A DNA stretch of 62,775 nucleotides from positions 1 through 62,775 of the forward strand of contig CBFGWV010000004.1 of assembly GCA_965652545.1 (NCBI GenBank), read 5' to 3'. This stretch comes from CBFGWV01 sp965652545. Lineage in GTDB: Bacteria; Pseudomonadota; Gammaproteobacteria; Competibacterales; Competibacteraceae. Below the pieces are notes generated by a model. The model was given only the letters and a program-made list of their open reading frames with translations. It was not told the origin of the DNA and searched no databases. How positions within the stretch are numbered: the first letter of the stretch is position 1; every line of letters starts with the position of its first letter. Positions 1-8,190 of this stretch are shown in pieces. The position numbers were made by a program, and so were the translations under genes.

Positions 1-604
1 CCAGGGGGCGACGCTCCAGCATCAGGGCGGCGTCGAACAAGCGTTCATCACCCTGGCGGTTTTCGATATGGATGCGCAGGCGCTCGCTCGGCTCGCTGAC
101 CCGCCAGTGATAATCCATATCCAGCCCCATAAAAGGGGATACATGGAAGGCCTTGGGGTGGCTGTGGTGGCCACCCGACCCGCTGGCGCCCGGTATGAGG
201 TAACAATGCCGCTCCCCCCAGGGGGTGTTGTTCACCTCGGCCAGGATGTAGCGCAGTTGCTCCTGCTTATCGAAGCAGAAGAAAAAACTCACCGGGTTAA
301 AGCCGTAGCCAAAGTAGCGCAGGTTGGTCAGGAGGCGCACGGGGCCGTCGACAGGCTCCCCGCCCAGCTCGACGACCTTGGCCTGCACGGCGTCTTTCAG
401 TGGTTCCTGGGGCTCGCCTAGATGATCGCGCCGATCGAAGCGCACAAGGGCCGGCCGGCGGCTGGAGCACAGGGGCAAGGCGTCTAGCACCTGGGGCAAC
501 TCGTCCAGGTCCAGATAGAACTGGAACAGCCTGTAACGGAAGCTGTGCCCCCGGGGCCGGTAACGGGTATGCCTAACCTGCCCGACGTAGAGCCGGCTGT
601 GCAT
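1..604 (-). CDS. DUF1365 family protein, partial (C-terminus beyond window)
   Basis: The reading frame begins at the ATG at 604 with MHSRLYVGQVRHTRYRP and stays open to base 1, giving about 201 residues of a family that is usually near 250, so the C-terminus lies outside. Features typical of DUF1365 are the early HTRYRP segment, FRYRLFQFYLDLDEL and GYGFNPVSFFFCFD. The first 32 bases overlap the end of the upstream FAD oxidoreductase gene. The biochemical role is unknown. The family is nearly always found beside a FAD-dependent amine-oxidase-like protein and a Cfa-like methyltransferase, as here, which suggests a role in modifying membrane fatty acids. Confidence 0.85.
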   Translation of the reverse strand, partial: MHSRLYVGQVRHTRYRPRGHSFRYRLFQFYLDLDELPQVLDALPLCSSRRPALVRFDRRDHLGEPQEPLKDAVQAKVVELGGEPVDGPVRLLTNLRYFGYGFNPVSFFFCFDKQEQLRYILAEVNNTPWGERHCYLIPGASGSGGHHSHPKAFHVSPFMGLDMDYHWRVSEPSERLRIHIENRQGDERLFDAALMLERRPL

Positions 605-1847
605 CGGCAGCCTCCTGAAGTTGGTGCACCACTTTCAGCGCGCTGACCACGCCGTCCTCATGAAAGCCGTTTCCCCAGTAGGCGCCGCAGTAATACGTGC
701 GGTCCACACCATTGATCTGCCCATGGCGGGTCTGGGCCTCCACGGAGGCAGCGGTGTACATGGGGTGCTCGTATTCCAGGCGCTTGATGATCTTGCGCGG
801 GTCGATGGCATCGGTGTCGTTCAGGGTCACCAGAAAGCGCACCGGGGCATCCAGGCCCTGCAGGCGGTTCATGTCGTAGGTAAGGGCGACGCGCTGCTCG
901 CCGGGCTTGAGGTGGTAGTTCCATGAGGCCCAGGCCAGCGGGCGCCGGGGCAGCACGGTGGTGTCGGTGTGAAGCACCGCCTCGTTTCGTTGGTAGCGCA
1001 ACTGACCGAGAATCGCGCGCTCGTTGGGGCTGGGGTCGGTCAGCAGCGTCAGGGCCTGGTCGCTGTGGGTGGCGAAGACCACGGCGTCGTAGCGCTCACG
1101 GCCGTGTGCGGCACTGACCACCTCCACGCTCTCTGGCAGGCGGCGCACGGCGGTGACCGGCGTGCGCAGCCGTATGCTATTCGCATAGGGGGCGGACAGC
1201 GGTTTGAGGTACATGCGGGAGCCGCCTTTGATCACGTACCAGGGTGGCCGGTTGGCGACCTCCAACAACCCATGGTTGACGAAAAAGCGGATGAAAAACG
1301 CCGCCGGGACGTCCTGCATCTGCTGTGGGTCCGTGGACCAGATGGCCGCGCCCATGGGCAGGATGTACTGGGTGGTAAACGCCCTGGAGTAGCGGTGGGC
1401 GGTGAGGTACTCGCCCAAGGACATCTGCGCGGCACCGCGGTCCAGGTCGCGGGGGGCCTCACGATTGAAGCGCAGAATTTCCCGCACCATGCGGTAAAAC
1501 GACGGGCGCAGGAGGTTGCGCCGTTGGGCAAACAAGGTGTTCAGCGTGTGCCCGTTGTACTCAAGACCCGTGCGTTCGCATTTGACGCTAAAGCTCATCT
1601 CCGTGGGTTGGTAATCCACGCCCAGTGTCTTCATCAGCGCGATAAAGTTGGGATAGGTGCGCGAGTTGAAGACGATGAATCCACTGTCCACCGCGTAATG
1701 CCTGCCCGCCCACTCCAAGTCATGGGTGTGGGTATGCCCGCCCAGGTGCGACCCCGCCTCGAAGACGGTCACAGCATGCCCGGCCTGCGCCAGATGGTGG
1801 GCGGCCACATTCCCGGAAATTCCCGCTCCGATCACAGCGACTTTCAT
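573..1847 (-). CDS. FAD-dependent oxidoreductase (NAD(P)/FAD-binding, amine-oxidase fold)
   Basis: The product has 424 residues. The ATG at 1847 is chosen because it places the dinucleotide-binding motif GAGISG at residues 7-12 and gives an ATGA overlap with the lipocalin gene. A GGHTHTH segment follows the first beta-alpha-beta unit, and the C-terminal GNGFHEDG resembles the second FAD contact of flavin amine oxidases and desaturases. A longer upstream frame exists but has no family match that I recognise. Members next to DUF1365 and Cfa genes are thought to oxidise or desaturate fatty acyl chains; the substrate here is inferred from neighbours only. Confidence 0.85.
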   Translation of the reverse strand: MKVAVIGAGISGNVAAHHLAQAGHAVTVFEAGSHLGGHTHTHDLEWAGRHYAVDSGFIVFNSRTYPNFIALMKTLGVDYQPTEMSFSVKCERTGLEYNGHTLNTLFAQRRNLLRPSFYRMVREILRFNREAPRDLDRGAAQMSLGEYLTAHRYSRAFTTQYILPMGAAIWSTDPQQMQDVPAAFFIRFFVNHGLLEVANRPPWYVIKGGSRMYLKPLSAPYANSIRLRTPVTAVRRLPESVEVVSAAHGRERYDAVVFATHSDQALTLLTDPSPNERAILGQLRYQRNEAVLHTDTTVLPRRPLAWASWNYHLKPGEQRVALTYDMNRLQGLDAPVRFLVTLNDTDAIDPRKIIKRLEYEHPMYTAASVEAQTRHGQINGVDRTYYCGAYWGNGFHEDGVVSALKVVHQLQEAADAQPALRRAG

Positions 1848-2377
1848 GGCGCCGCCCCCCAGCGCTGCGGTGTTTTTACGAGCTTCGATGTGTCGTACCC
1901 CAAACTGGCCACCACCTGCACCAGGGTGTTGTACGTGTCCTCGGGCAAGGTGGGCTCCCGCGCCATGATCCACACATAGTCGCGTTGGCGCCGGCCGATG
2001 ATGGTGGTGTGGTATTGATCGTCCAGGTACACGATGCGGTAGTCCGCCTTGATCGGCCAGATGAACTGCATGCCCCACTGGGCGGGGTTGCTGTCGCTGA
2101 CATAGCCCACCGGAGTCATGGTGTTCAGCGGGCCATCGAAGGCGCCCTCTCGGTAGGTGAAAGTGGTCTGGATTTTTTGCGGGCCAACGCGCTCGTAACG
2201 CTCGACGGCGTTGTAACTGTCCTTTTCGAACAAGGTGGGGATGCTGGCGATGACGTACCAGTCTCCCATGAACCGGTTCAGGTCAACGTGATCGACGGTG
2301 GGCATGGGCGGCCGGCTGGCGCAGCCGGCCAGTACCAGCGTAGCCAGTAGCCAATAGAGGCGTTTGAGCGGTGTCAC
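1844..2377 (-). CDS. blc: Outer-membrane lipocalin (Blc-like lipoprotein)
   Basis: This 177-residue protein begins with a lipoprotein signal peptide ending in the lipobox LAGC (Cys19). The lipocalin GxW motif follows at about residues 38-40 (GDWYVIAS). The rest has the expected length and pattern of bacterial lipocalin, including KADYRIVYLDDQY and DYVWIMAREP. Bacterial lipocalins bind fatty acids or lysophospholipids at the inner face of the outer membrane. The gene overlaps both neighbours by four bases (ATGA), indicating translational coupling inside the lipid cluster. Confidence 0.88.
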   Translation of the reverse strand: MTPLKRLYWLLATLVLAGCASRPPMPTVDHVDLNRFMGDWYVIASIPTLFEKDSYNAVERYERVGPQKIQTTFTYREGAFDGPLNTMTPVGYVSDSNPAQWGMQFIWPIKADYRIVYLDDQYHTTIIGRRQRDYVWIMAREPTLPEDTYNTLVQVVASLGYDTSKLVKTPQRWGAAP

Positions 2378-3015
2378 GATGGCGACTCCGTGCGCAGCAC
2401 GTAGCGCAATACACGATCACCGTCCACGGTGGTCTGCAGCGCTTGCCAGTGGTTGTTCGGGCCGTACCACAGCTGGATGGTGATGCCACCCTCGACGCTC
2501 AGCCGGTAGTGTTGGGTGCCGTAAGTTTGGCCGTTGAACTGCAGGCCGCTGTTGGTGAGGCGGGTGAGGTCGGCGGACTCGTAGCGGCCGTTTTGCCCGT
2601 TCAGAAGCCGGTCACTGTCCAGCAGCGTCGGGTCCCAGTAGGCGAAGCTGCGTACACAGCCGGGCAGGATGGTTTCGGCCTCCGGCGTGGTGACCGTCAG
2701 CCCCCCGGCTTGTTGTGTTGCTCGGACAAACAGGGGCTCGCCGTCATCATCGGTGGTGGTGTCAAGTCGCCTCAGACAGTCACCATGCCACTCTTCCCGG
2801 GCTTGATGGCGGTACTGATAGGCGGTCAGGAACAAGACATCCACCTGCATCTGGGTGGTGATCTCCACCTGCCGCCGATCACCTTGCGTGTGCAGGGTGA
2901 CCTGGTACTGGCCGATGGCCTCATCATCCAGGTACACATCAAACTGCTGCACCGACTCGGTGGCCGCGGCACTGGTGACGCTACCGAGCATGGCGGCTGT
3001 CAGTATCGCTTTCAT
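2374..3015 (-). CDS. DUF6134 family secreted protein
   Basis: The 213-residue product starts with a Sec signal peptide (MKAILTAAMLGSVTSAAATE, cleavage near residue 20). The mature part is beta-rich: VYLDDEAIGQYQVTL, then alternating strands ending in LWYGPNNHWQALQ. The ATG at 3015 is preferred over a GTG at 3024 because it forms an ATGA overlap with the DUF1295 stop. The family has no established biochemical function; it recurs in clusters with DUF1295, DUF2878, lipocalin and Cfa-like genes. A periplasmic partner in lipid handling is my inference. Confidence 0.7.
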   Translation of the reverse strand: MKAILTAAMLGSVTSAAATESVQQFDVYLDDEAIGQYQVTLHTQGDRRQVEITTQMQVDVLFLTAYQYRHQAREEWHGDCLRRLDTTTDDDGEPLFVRATQQAGGLTVTTPEAETILPGCVRSFAYWDPTLLDSDRLLNGQNGRYESADLTRLTNSGLQFNGQTYGTQHYRLSVEGGITIQLWYGPNNHWQALQTTVDGDRVLRYVLRTESPS

Positions 3016-3812
3016 GCGTTCCACCGTGGGGCGGTCCCTGCCTGAGTGGTCTTACGCGGCCGCCAGGGGAAGAACGCCGGCGTGGTGGCTTTGTACAGCT
3101 CGTACCCCGGGCGGCGTTCGTGGATGCCTTTCTCCAGCAAGCTGACACCAGAGACCCGCAGCAGCAGGATGGTCATGAGCAGTGGCGAAACCACTGTCCA
3201 GAACACGCCACCGGGCAGGCTGTAGAGGTAAAGGCCCCACCACAGGCAGGCTTCACCAAAGTAGTTGGGGTGCCGGCTGTAGCGCCACAGGCCGGTGTCC
3301 AGCACCTTGCCGCGATGACTTGGGTCGGCTCTGAACCGGGTCAGTTGCCAGTCCGCCACTGTCTCCCAACCCAAGCCGATGGCGAAAAGCAGCACACCGG
3401 GCAGGTGCAACAGGGAAAATGGCGCCGCGGTATATGCTGTGGCAGCCAGCGGTACCGAGATCAACCACGCAAGGGCAGCCTGCAGACCGAACACCGTCCA
3501 CAAGCTCTGCACCGCAAACGCCGGGTTGCGTGCCCGAAAGGCGGCGTAACGGCGGTCCTCAGGCTTGCCCGCGTTGCGCAGGGCCAGGTGCAGTGACAGC
3601 CGCAGGCCCCACAGGACGACCATGAGCAGCAGCACCAACACCGTGAGCCCGATCACCGGGGCGAGCACGGTGTACACCAGCATCGCCACGACAAAAAACA
3701 GTGACCAGACGCTATCGACGATATTCACGTTGCCGCGTGCGTAAGCGTAGGTCCAGGCGGCAATGGCCATAACCAGCAACAGCGGCCAACTGGCCAACCA
3801 CAGTATGATCAT
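3012..3812 (-). CDS. DUF1295 integral membrane protein (steroid-reductase/ICMT-like fold)
   Basis: The 266-residue protein has about six hydrophobic segments. It carries the C-terminal signature SRHPNYFGE followed by LWWGLYLYSL, typical of DUF1295 and related steroid 5-alpha-reductase or isoprenylcysteine methyltransferase folds, where this region binds NADPH or S-adenosylmethionine. The ATG at 3812 overlaps the DUF2878 stop by four bases. In this cluster it may reduce or otherwise modify an unsaturated acyl chain; that is inference from fold and context. Confidence 0.82.
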   Translation of the reverse strand: MIILWLASWPLLLVMAIAAWTYAYARGNVNIVDSVWSLFFVVAMLVYTVLAPVIGLTVLVLLLMVVLWGLRLSLHLALRNAGKPEDRRYAAFRARNPAFAVQSLWTVFGLQAALAWLISVPLAATAYTAAPFSLLHLPGVLLFAIGLGWETVADWQLTRFRADPSHRGKVLDTGLWRYSRHPNYFGEACLWWGLYLYSLPGGVFWTVVSPLLMTILLLRVSGVSLLEKGIHERRPGYELYKATTPAFFPWRPRKTTQAGTAPRWNA

Positions 3813-4360
3813 GTCGGCTTCTCCATGGGGTGGTTGGCTGCGTCGGCGGTAAACCCATCGTTCAGGCGGGCCAGACACACCAGCACAACGAACAACACGG
3901 CCCAGCCGGCGGACAGCACGGCGTAAGCGGCCACCGGATTCGGGAAGGTCACGGCCTCCAGGCGCGCCCCGGCGGCAAATGCCAGTGGGCCACCGGTGGC
4001 ACCGAAGAGCAGGCACAGCGGTAGGTTGCCGTGCAGCCAGCGCAGCGAAACGTTCAGCGTGGTGGCCAGCAAGGCCCACATGCTCAGAATCCACACCGGT
4101 GCCAGTTGGCTGAGTGGTTGCCCGTGGGGATACACCAACAAGCCGCTGGCGGTGAGCAGGTTTTCCCAGACGAGGCCAATGAGCAGTGCCAGACCAATCA
4201 GCCGCCACTCGGCCACGGCGGCAGGGCTTGTCGACACGTGGATCAGCACCACGGTGGCCACCACGGCCGGTGCCAGCCAGTGCCAGTGTGTGGCCCCCAG
4301 CAGCACACAAGCCAGCCACCCGAGCTGAAACAGTACGAAGTTAAGGATCTTGGCTGGCAT
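3809..4360 (-). CDS. DUF2878 integral membrane protein
   Basis: This 183-residue, very hydrophobic protein starts MPAKILNFVLFQLGWLACV and has about five or six transmembrane helices. The N-terminal NFVLFQLGW pattern is characteristic of DUF2878. The start lies seven bases after the Cfa-like gene stop, and the stop overlaps the DUF1295 start. No enzymatic residues are evident. The family is known mainly as a companion of Cfa-like methyltransferases and DUF1365 in gammaproteobacteria. Confidence 0.75.
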   Translation of the reverse strand: MPAKILNFVLFQLGWLACVLLGATHWHWLAPAVVATVVLIHVSTSPAAVAEWRLIGLALLIGLVWENLLTASGLLVYPHGQPLSQLAPVWILSMWALLATTLNVSLRWLHGNLPLCLLFGATGGPLAFAAGARLEAVTFPNPVAAYAVLSAGWAVLFVVLVCLARLNDGFTADAANHPMEKPT

Positions 4361-4367
4361 GGTGGCA

Positions 4368-5402
4368 CTACTTGCCGAACAAGTAGTGGCCGATAAACCA
4401 CTCCTGCCCGTCATTGAAGTTAAACAACTCGGCACAGGCCATGAAGAAGAGACGCCAGCGTTGCCACCACAGATCGGAGAAGTCCTGTCCATACGTGGTG
4501 TCGAACAACGGCTTTAACTTGGCACGCCGTTGATCCATGTTGCGCAGCCAGGCTTCGCAGGTTTTGGCGTAGTGTCGCCCGGACCAGAACCAGCGCTGCT
4601 TGAGCGCAAGCTCACCGGCACAGCGCAGTGGCAGGTCGGCGCTGGGCATCATGCCGCCGGAGAAGAAGTAACGGCTCATCCAGTCGCTGGGCCCTTGGTC
4701 CTCAAACAGATAAGGCGTGCTGCGGTGGACGAAAACGTGCATGAAAAAGCGCCCCTCCGGCGCCAGCCAGCCGTGGACGCGCTGGAATAAACGCTCCCAG
4801 TTGCGCATGTGCTCGAACATTTCCACCGACACGATGCGATCAAACACACCATCGGCCTGAAAGTCGTTCATGTCCGCTGTGATGACATGCAGATTGTTCA
4901 ACTGCCGTGCGGCGGCCTGCTCAAGAATGAATGCCCGCTGGGAATGGGAGTTGGAAATGGCGGTGACATCACTGTTGGGATAGTTGGCGGCCATGTACAG
5001 GGAGAGTGAACCCCAGCCGCAGCCCAGCTCCAGTATCCGCTGCCGGTTGGCCAGCCCGGCCCGCTCGCAGGTGACCCGAAGTGCCGCAAGCTCAGCCTCT
5101 TGCAGGTTTTCCACGCCCGCAGGCCAGTAGGCGCAGCTGTATTTGCGGTGTTGGCCCAGGATGCGCTGGAAAAAGGCAGCCGGTAACTCGTAGTGCTGCT
5201 GGTTGGCTTTCTCCGGTACCACAGCGATGGCCTCAGCCCGCATGGCTTCCAGGAACGCCTGCTCCGTCAGAGCAATGTACTCGACATCGTTTACACCGAT
5301 CTCGTTTAAGCGTTGCTTCAACAGGCGCCGGATACCCAGCCGTAATACCGCATCAGGGAGCAGGCCTTTTTCGTAAAACGCCTGGGATGCTTGCTGGCTC
5401 AT
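4368..5402 (-). CDS. Cfa-like SAM-dependent fatty-acyl methyltransferase
   Basis: The product has 344 residues. The S-adenosylmethionine motif I is ILELGCGWGS at about residues 123-132, preceded by QQHYELP (about 68-74) and a YSCAYW segment, all typical of cyclopropane-fatty-acid-synthase-type enzymes. It is shorter than E. coli Cfa (about 380) and matches the shorter subfamily that travels with DUF1365 and FAD oxidoreductases; some of those methylate unsaturated acyl chains rather than form cyclopropanes. An alternative start at 5459 adds 19 residues with no family resemblance. It is the first gene of the seven-gene cluster, so its promoter should lie in 5403-5584. Confidence 0.82.
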   Translation of the reverse strand: MSQQASQAFYEKGLLPDAVLRLGIRRLLKQRLNEIGVNDVEYIALTEQAFLEAMRAEAIAVVPEKANQQHYELPAAFFQRILGQHRKYSCAYWPAGVENLQEAELAALRVTCERAGLANRQRILELGCGWGSLSLYMAANYPNSDVTAISNSHSQRAFILEQAAARQLNNLHVITADMNDFQADGVFDRIVSVEMFEHMRNWERLFQRVHGWLAPEGRFFMHVFVHRSTPYLFEDQGPSDWMSRYFFSGGMMPSADLPLRCAGELALKQRWFWSGRHYAKTCEAWLRNMDQRRAKLKPLFDTTYGQDFSDLWWQRWRLFFMACAELFNFNDGQEWFIGHYLFGK

Positions 5403-5464
5403 GCTGGATACCCCAACCACTTTGATAGGGGTGAGACTAGGGCAGGCGGCGTCAAGCAAAGCTC

Positions 5465-5486
5465 AACGAAATGCAAAAATTTCGTT
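5465..5486. promoter_or_regulatory. Perfect 8-bp dyad in divergent control region
   Basis: AACGAAAT and ATTTCGTT form a perfect inverted repeat around a six-base centre, about 60 bases upstream of the Cfa-like start and about 100 bases upstream of the SRPBCC start. No T-run follows, so it looks like an operator rather than a terminator. The bound regulator is unknown. Confidence 0.4.
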
Positions 5487-5515
5487 AACGCCATGACCCT
5501 CAGCGGGACAATCAT

Positions 5516-5531
5516 GCAACTGTATGGTTGC
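5516..5531. promoter_or_regulatory. Candidate operator dyad GCAAC-N6-GTTGC
   Basis: GCAAC and GTTGC are separated by six bases, about 55 bases upstream of the SRPBCC start. ArsR-family proteins bind short dyads near the promoter of their own operon, so this is a candidate site for the ArsR regulator encoded at 6036. The assignment is inferred from position. Confidence 0.35.
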
Positions 5532-5584
5532 GTTTTTGCCGAAGAACGTCACAATGCACTCTTCATGCAACCAGGAGATTGCAC

Positions 5585-6052
5585 ATGACCGCCTCCACCG
5601 AGACTGACCGCATCGAGCGGAGCATCGTCATCAATGCCCCACGTGCTCGCGTGTGGCGTGCCTTGACCAATGCCGAGGAGTTCGGCAGTTGGTTCGGCGT
5701 CGACCTCAAGGGCAAGACCTTCGCACCGGAGCAGCGTGTGCAAGGCCCGATCACCATCGAGGGCTATGAGCACATCGTGTTCGACGTCATCGTCGAGCGC
5801 GTCGAGCCCGAGCGGCTGTTTTCGTACCGCTGGCATCCCTTCCCCATCGACCCGAACATCGACTATGAGAAAGAACAGCGCACGGTGGTGACGTTCACCT
5901 TGGACGACGCCGGCGACGGCACGCTGCTCACCGTCGTCGAATCCGGCTTTGACAAGGTGCCGCCCGAGCGCCGCTTCGAGGCCTTCCGCATGAACAGCCT
6001 CGGTTGGGAAGGCCAGATGGACAATATCCAACGCCATGCCACCGCGCGCTGA
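5585..6052 (+). CDS. SRPBCC (AHSA1-like) domain protein
   Basis: The 155-residue protein has the START/Bet v1-like pattern of the AHSA1 group: IERSIVINAPRARVWRALT at the N-terminus, then an EFGSWFG segment, central FSYRWHPF and the terminal FDKVPPERRFEAF...GW. Such proteins bind hydrophobic ligands in a cavity; a specific ligand cannot be read from the sequence. An AGGAG ribosome site lies about 8 bases before the ATG. The end overlaps the ArsR gene by 17 bases, so the two are co-expressed. SRPBCC-ArsR pairs are common, usually with ArsR repressing both. Confidence 0.85.
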   Translation: MTASTETDRIERSIVINAPRARVWRALTNAEEFGSWFGVDLKGKTFAPEQRVQGPITIEGYEHIVFDVIVERVEPERLFSYRWHPFPIDPNIDYEKEQRTVVTFTLDDAGDGTLLTVVESGFDKVPPERRFEAFRMNSLGWEGQMDNIQRHATAR

Positions 6053-6377
6053 CCCACTGTTTCCGGGGCCGGAGCTCGCCGCGGTATTCTTCGCCCTGGG
6101 CGACAAGACCCGCCTGCGCCTCATCGCCGTGCTGTGCGCAGGCGGCGCATTCTCCATCGCGCAACTGACAGCCAACACGCAGATCACACGCCAGGCCGTG
6201 ACCAAGCACCTTCAAGTGCTGGCCGACGCGGGCCTCGTAAAGGACGTGAAAGTCGGCCGCGAACGGCTGTGGCAATTCGACCCGGTGCAAGTGGAAGCGG
6301 CCCGCCGCTCACTGGAGGTCATCGGGCGGCAATGGGAGCACGCGCTGGGCAAGTTGAAGGCGGCTGTGGAAGACTAG
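6036..6377 (+). CDS. ArsR-family winged-helix transcriptional regulator
   Basis: The product has 113 residues. The winged helix-turn-helix runs through ALGDKTRLRLIAVL and the recognition segment ITRQAVTKHLQVLADAG at about residues 47-63, followed by the wing VKVGRERLWQF. No cysteine-based metal site of the ArsR or SmtB type is visible (only one Cys, residue 34), so it probably senses something other than As or Cd, as in the SRPBCC-associated subgroup. It is translationally coupled to the SRPBCC gene. Confidence 0.88.
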   Translation: MPPRADPLFPGPELAAVFFALGDKTRLRLIAVLCAGGAFSIAQLTANTQITRQAVTKHLQVLADAGLVKDVKVGRERLWQFDPVQVEAARRSLEVIGRQWEHALGKLKAAVED

Positions 6378-6478
6378 GGGACTACCAGAGGCGCTGGGCG
6401 CACGAAGAAACCCGCTTCGTGCCACTGACGCGGAGCATCAGGACGAAACGGGGTTAATTTTCTTAAGAAACAATGAAT

Positions 6479-6555
6479 TGGTGGCTATGGGTGGACTCGA
6501 ACCACCGACCCCAGCATTATGAGTGCTGTGCTCTAACCGGCTGAGCTACATAGCC
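6479..6555 (-). tRNA. tRNA-Met (CAU), elongator
   Basis: The minus strand reads GGCTATG ... CATAGCC ACCA with a 7-bp acceptor stem, an anticodon loop CTCATAA and the T-loop GTTCGAGTCC. It closely matches elongator tRNA-Met of E. coli and has a paired first acceptor base, unlike the initiator at 40846. CCA is encoded. Confidence 0.95.
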
Positions 6556-6653
6556 GAAACTGTGGTCGCATAGGCGACGCGAGGCGGCGAATGATGCCGC
6601 TGAAGCGTGCGCCTGTCAACTGCCGGTTGGTGGAGAAAGGCCCGGAGGCCCGC

Positions 6654-7619
6654 ATGCCTTTTCAGGAAACCATTCAGCAACACGGCACGGTACAGCCCGG
6701 CGGGCCGCACACGGAACTGGCCCGCGTCATCGGGCGATGGACCAAAGGGACCGAAGGCTGCGCCACGTCTATTCCAGGCCTTGCGTTCTTCCGTCGCGAG
6801 GCGCCGACCACACCGACCGTCTGCCTGGTGGAAGCCAGCGTCGTCCTGGTCGTCCAGGGTGCGAAGCAGATGCTGTTCGGTGGCGAGGCGTATCCGTACA
6901 ACCCGAATCAGTTTCTTATCACCTCCCTGGATCTTCCGGCTGTGTCGCAGGTCATCGATGCCCGGCCGGAAAGGCCATGCCTGGGCTTGCTGTTGAGGCT
7001 CGATCTGCGAATCCTGGCCGAACTCATTGCCCAGGGCGGGCTGCCGACGCCGGACGAGCGACCTGGCGACAGGGGTGTGGGGCTGGGCGCCATCACCCCA
7101 TCCATGCTCGCGCCGTTCGCGCGCCTGGTGGATCTGCTCGACGAACCCGACGCCATCGCCGTGCTCGCACCCTTGATTCAGCGTGAAATCCACTACCGTC
7201 TGTTGTTGAGCGACCAGGCACCGCGCTTGTGGCAGATCGCCTCCGTGGGCAGCCAGAGTCATCGGATCGCCCGGGCGATCGACTGGCTGAAGGTGAACTA
7301 TGCCTTGCCGCTGCGTATCGACGAACTCGCCGCCCGTGTACAGATGAGCACCTCCAGCCTTCATCACCATTTTCGCCAGCTCACGGCCATGAGCCCCTTG
7401 CAGTACCAGAAATGGCTCCGGCTGAACGAGGCAAGACGGTTGATGTTGAGTGAGGCGCTGGACGCGGCCAGCGCAGCGTTCCAGGTGGGTTACGAAAGCC
7501 CTTCGCAATTCAGTCGCGAGTACAGCCGTCTCTTTGGCGCCCCACCCCGACGCGACATCGTGACATTGCGCCATGGAGCCGGTGACGGGAGCGACCCGCG
7601 GGACGCCGCCTCGGTCTGA
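6654..7619 (+). CDS. AraC-family transcriptional regulator (AraC_N type, YqhC-like)
   Basis: The 321-residue protein combines an N-terminal ligand-binding domain of the AraC_N type (about 20-165; VCLVEASVVLVVQGAKQML) with two C-terminal helix-turn-helices (about 215-305; RIDELAARVQMSTSSLHHHFRQLT and FQVGYESPSQFSREYSRLFG). The ATG at 6654 is chosen over 6591 because of the GGAGG site five bases upstream. Homologues such as YqhC activate aldehyde-handling genes. It sits just upstream of the molybdenum hydroxylase genes, so it probably controls them, perhaps in response to an aldehyde or N-heterocycle. Confidence 0.87.
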   Translation: MPFQETIQQHGTVQPGGPHTELARVIGRWTKGTEGCATSIPGLAFFRREAPTTPTVCLVEASVVLVVQGAKQMLFGGEAYPYNPNQFLITSLDLPAVSQVIDARPERPCLGLLLRLDLRILAELIAQGGLPTPDERPGDRGVGLGAITPSMLAPFARLVDLLDEPDAIAVLAPLIQREIHYRLLLSDQAPRLWQIASVGSQSHRIARAIDWLKVNYALPLRIDELAARVQMSTSSLHHHFRQLTAMSPLQYQKWLRLNEARRLMLSEALDAASAAFQVGYESPSQFSREYSRLFGAPPRRDIVTLRHGAGDGSDPRDAASV

Positions 7620-7731
7620 GCCGGTCTTCGGAGAATCAGGCAAGGAATCGGCAGGATCGGACTATCGGGTCGGGGACGGCGGCCAGGAGAATGCAAGCCG
7701 GCTTTCTTCTGCCTCCCCCGGAGGGACCCGA

Positions 7732-8190
7732 ATGATCACGCTGACTATCAACGGCAATGCCACTGACGTCGATGCCGCCTCTGATACGCCGCTGCTGTGG
7801 GTGCTACGCGACACGCTGCAGTTGACCGGCACGAAATACGGCTGCGGCATGGGCCTGTGCGGTGCCTGCACGGTGCACCTGGACGGCCAGCCGGTACGCT
7901 CCTGCAGCACCCCGATATCCGCGGCGGCGGACAAGGACGTGGTCACGATCGAAGGCATGGACAGCGCACCCGTCGGTCAAGCGGTGCAGGCGGCCTGGAC
8001 GCGCCTGGACGTCGTCCAGTGCGGGTACTGCCAGTCCGGCCAGATCATGAGCGCCACCGCACTGCTGCAGACGAACCGTAAACCCTCCGACGCCGATATC
8101 GATACCGCCATGGCGGGCAACCTTTGCCGTTGCGCGACGTATATCCGCATCCGTGCCGCTATCCACGAAGCGGCGAAGGCTTTGGGATGA
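7732..8190 (+). CDS. (2Fe-2S)-binding small subunit of molybdenum hydroxylase
   Basis: This 152-residue protein is the electron-transfer subunit of a xanthine-oxidase-family enzyme. The plant-type 2Fe-2S site is Cys38-Cys43-Cys46-Cys58 (GCGMGLCGACTVHL), and the second cluster is Cys97-Cys100-Cys132-Cys134 (CGYCQSGQ and NLCRC). A GGAGG site precedes the ATG. The length and motifs match IorA-type subunits of isoquinoline or aldehyde oxidoreductases. The stop overlaps the large-subunit start by ATGA. No FAD subunit is present, so electrons probably pass to a cytochrome or other membrane acceptor. Confidence 0.92.
   Translation: MITLTINGNATDVDAASDTPLLWVLRDTLQLTGTKYGCGMGLCGACTVHLDGQPVRSCSTPISAAADKDVVTIEGMDSAPVGQAVQAAWTRLDVVQCGYCQSGQIMSATALLQTNRKPSDADIDTAMAGNLCRCATYIRIRAAIHEAAKALG

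Noticed and set aside
5403..5584. A sigma-E-type promoter for the lipid cluster
   Set aside because: I found no TGATCC-like -35 with a properly spaced -10 on the minus strand, and no RpoE/ChrR gene is in the window.
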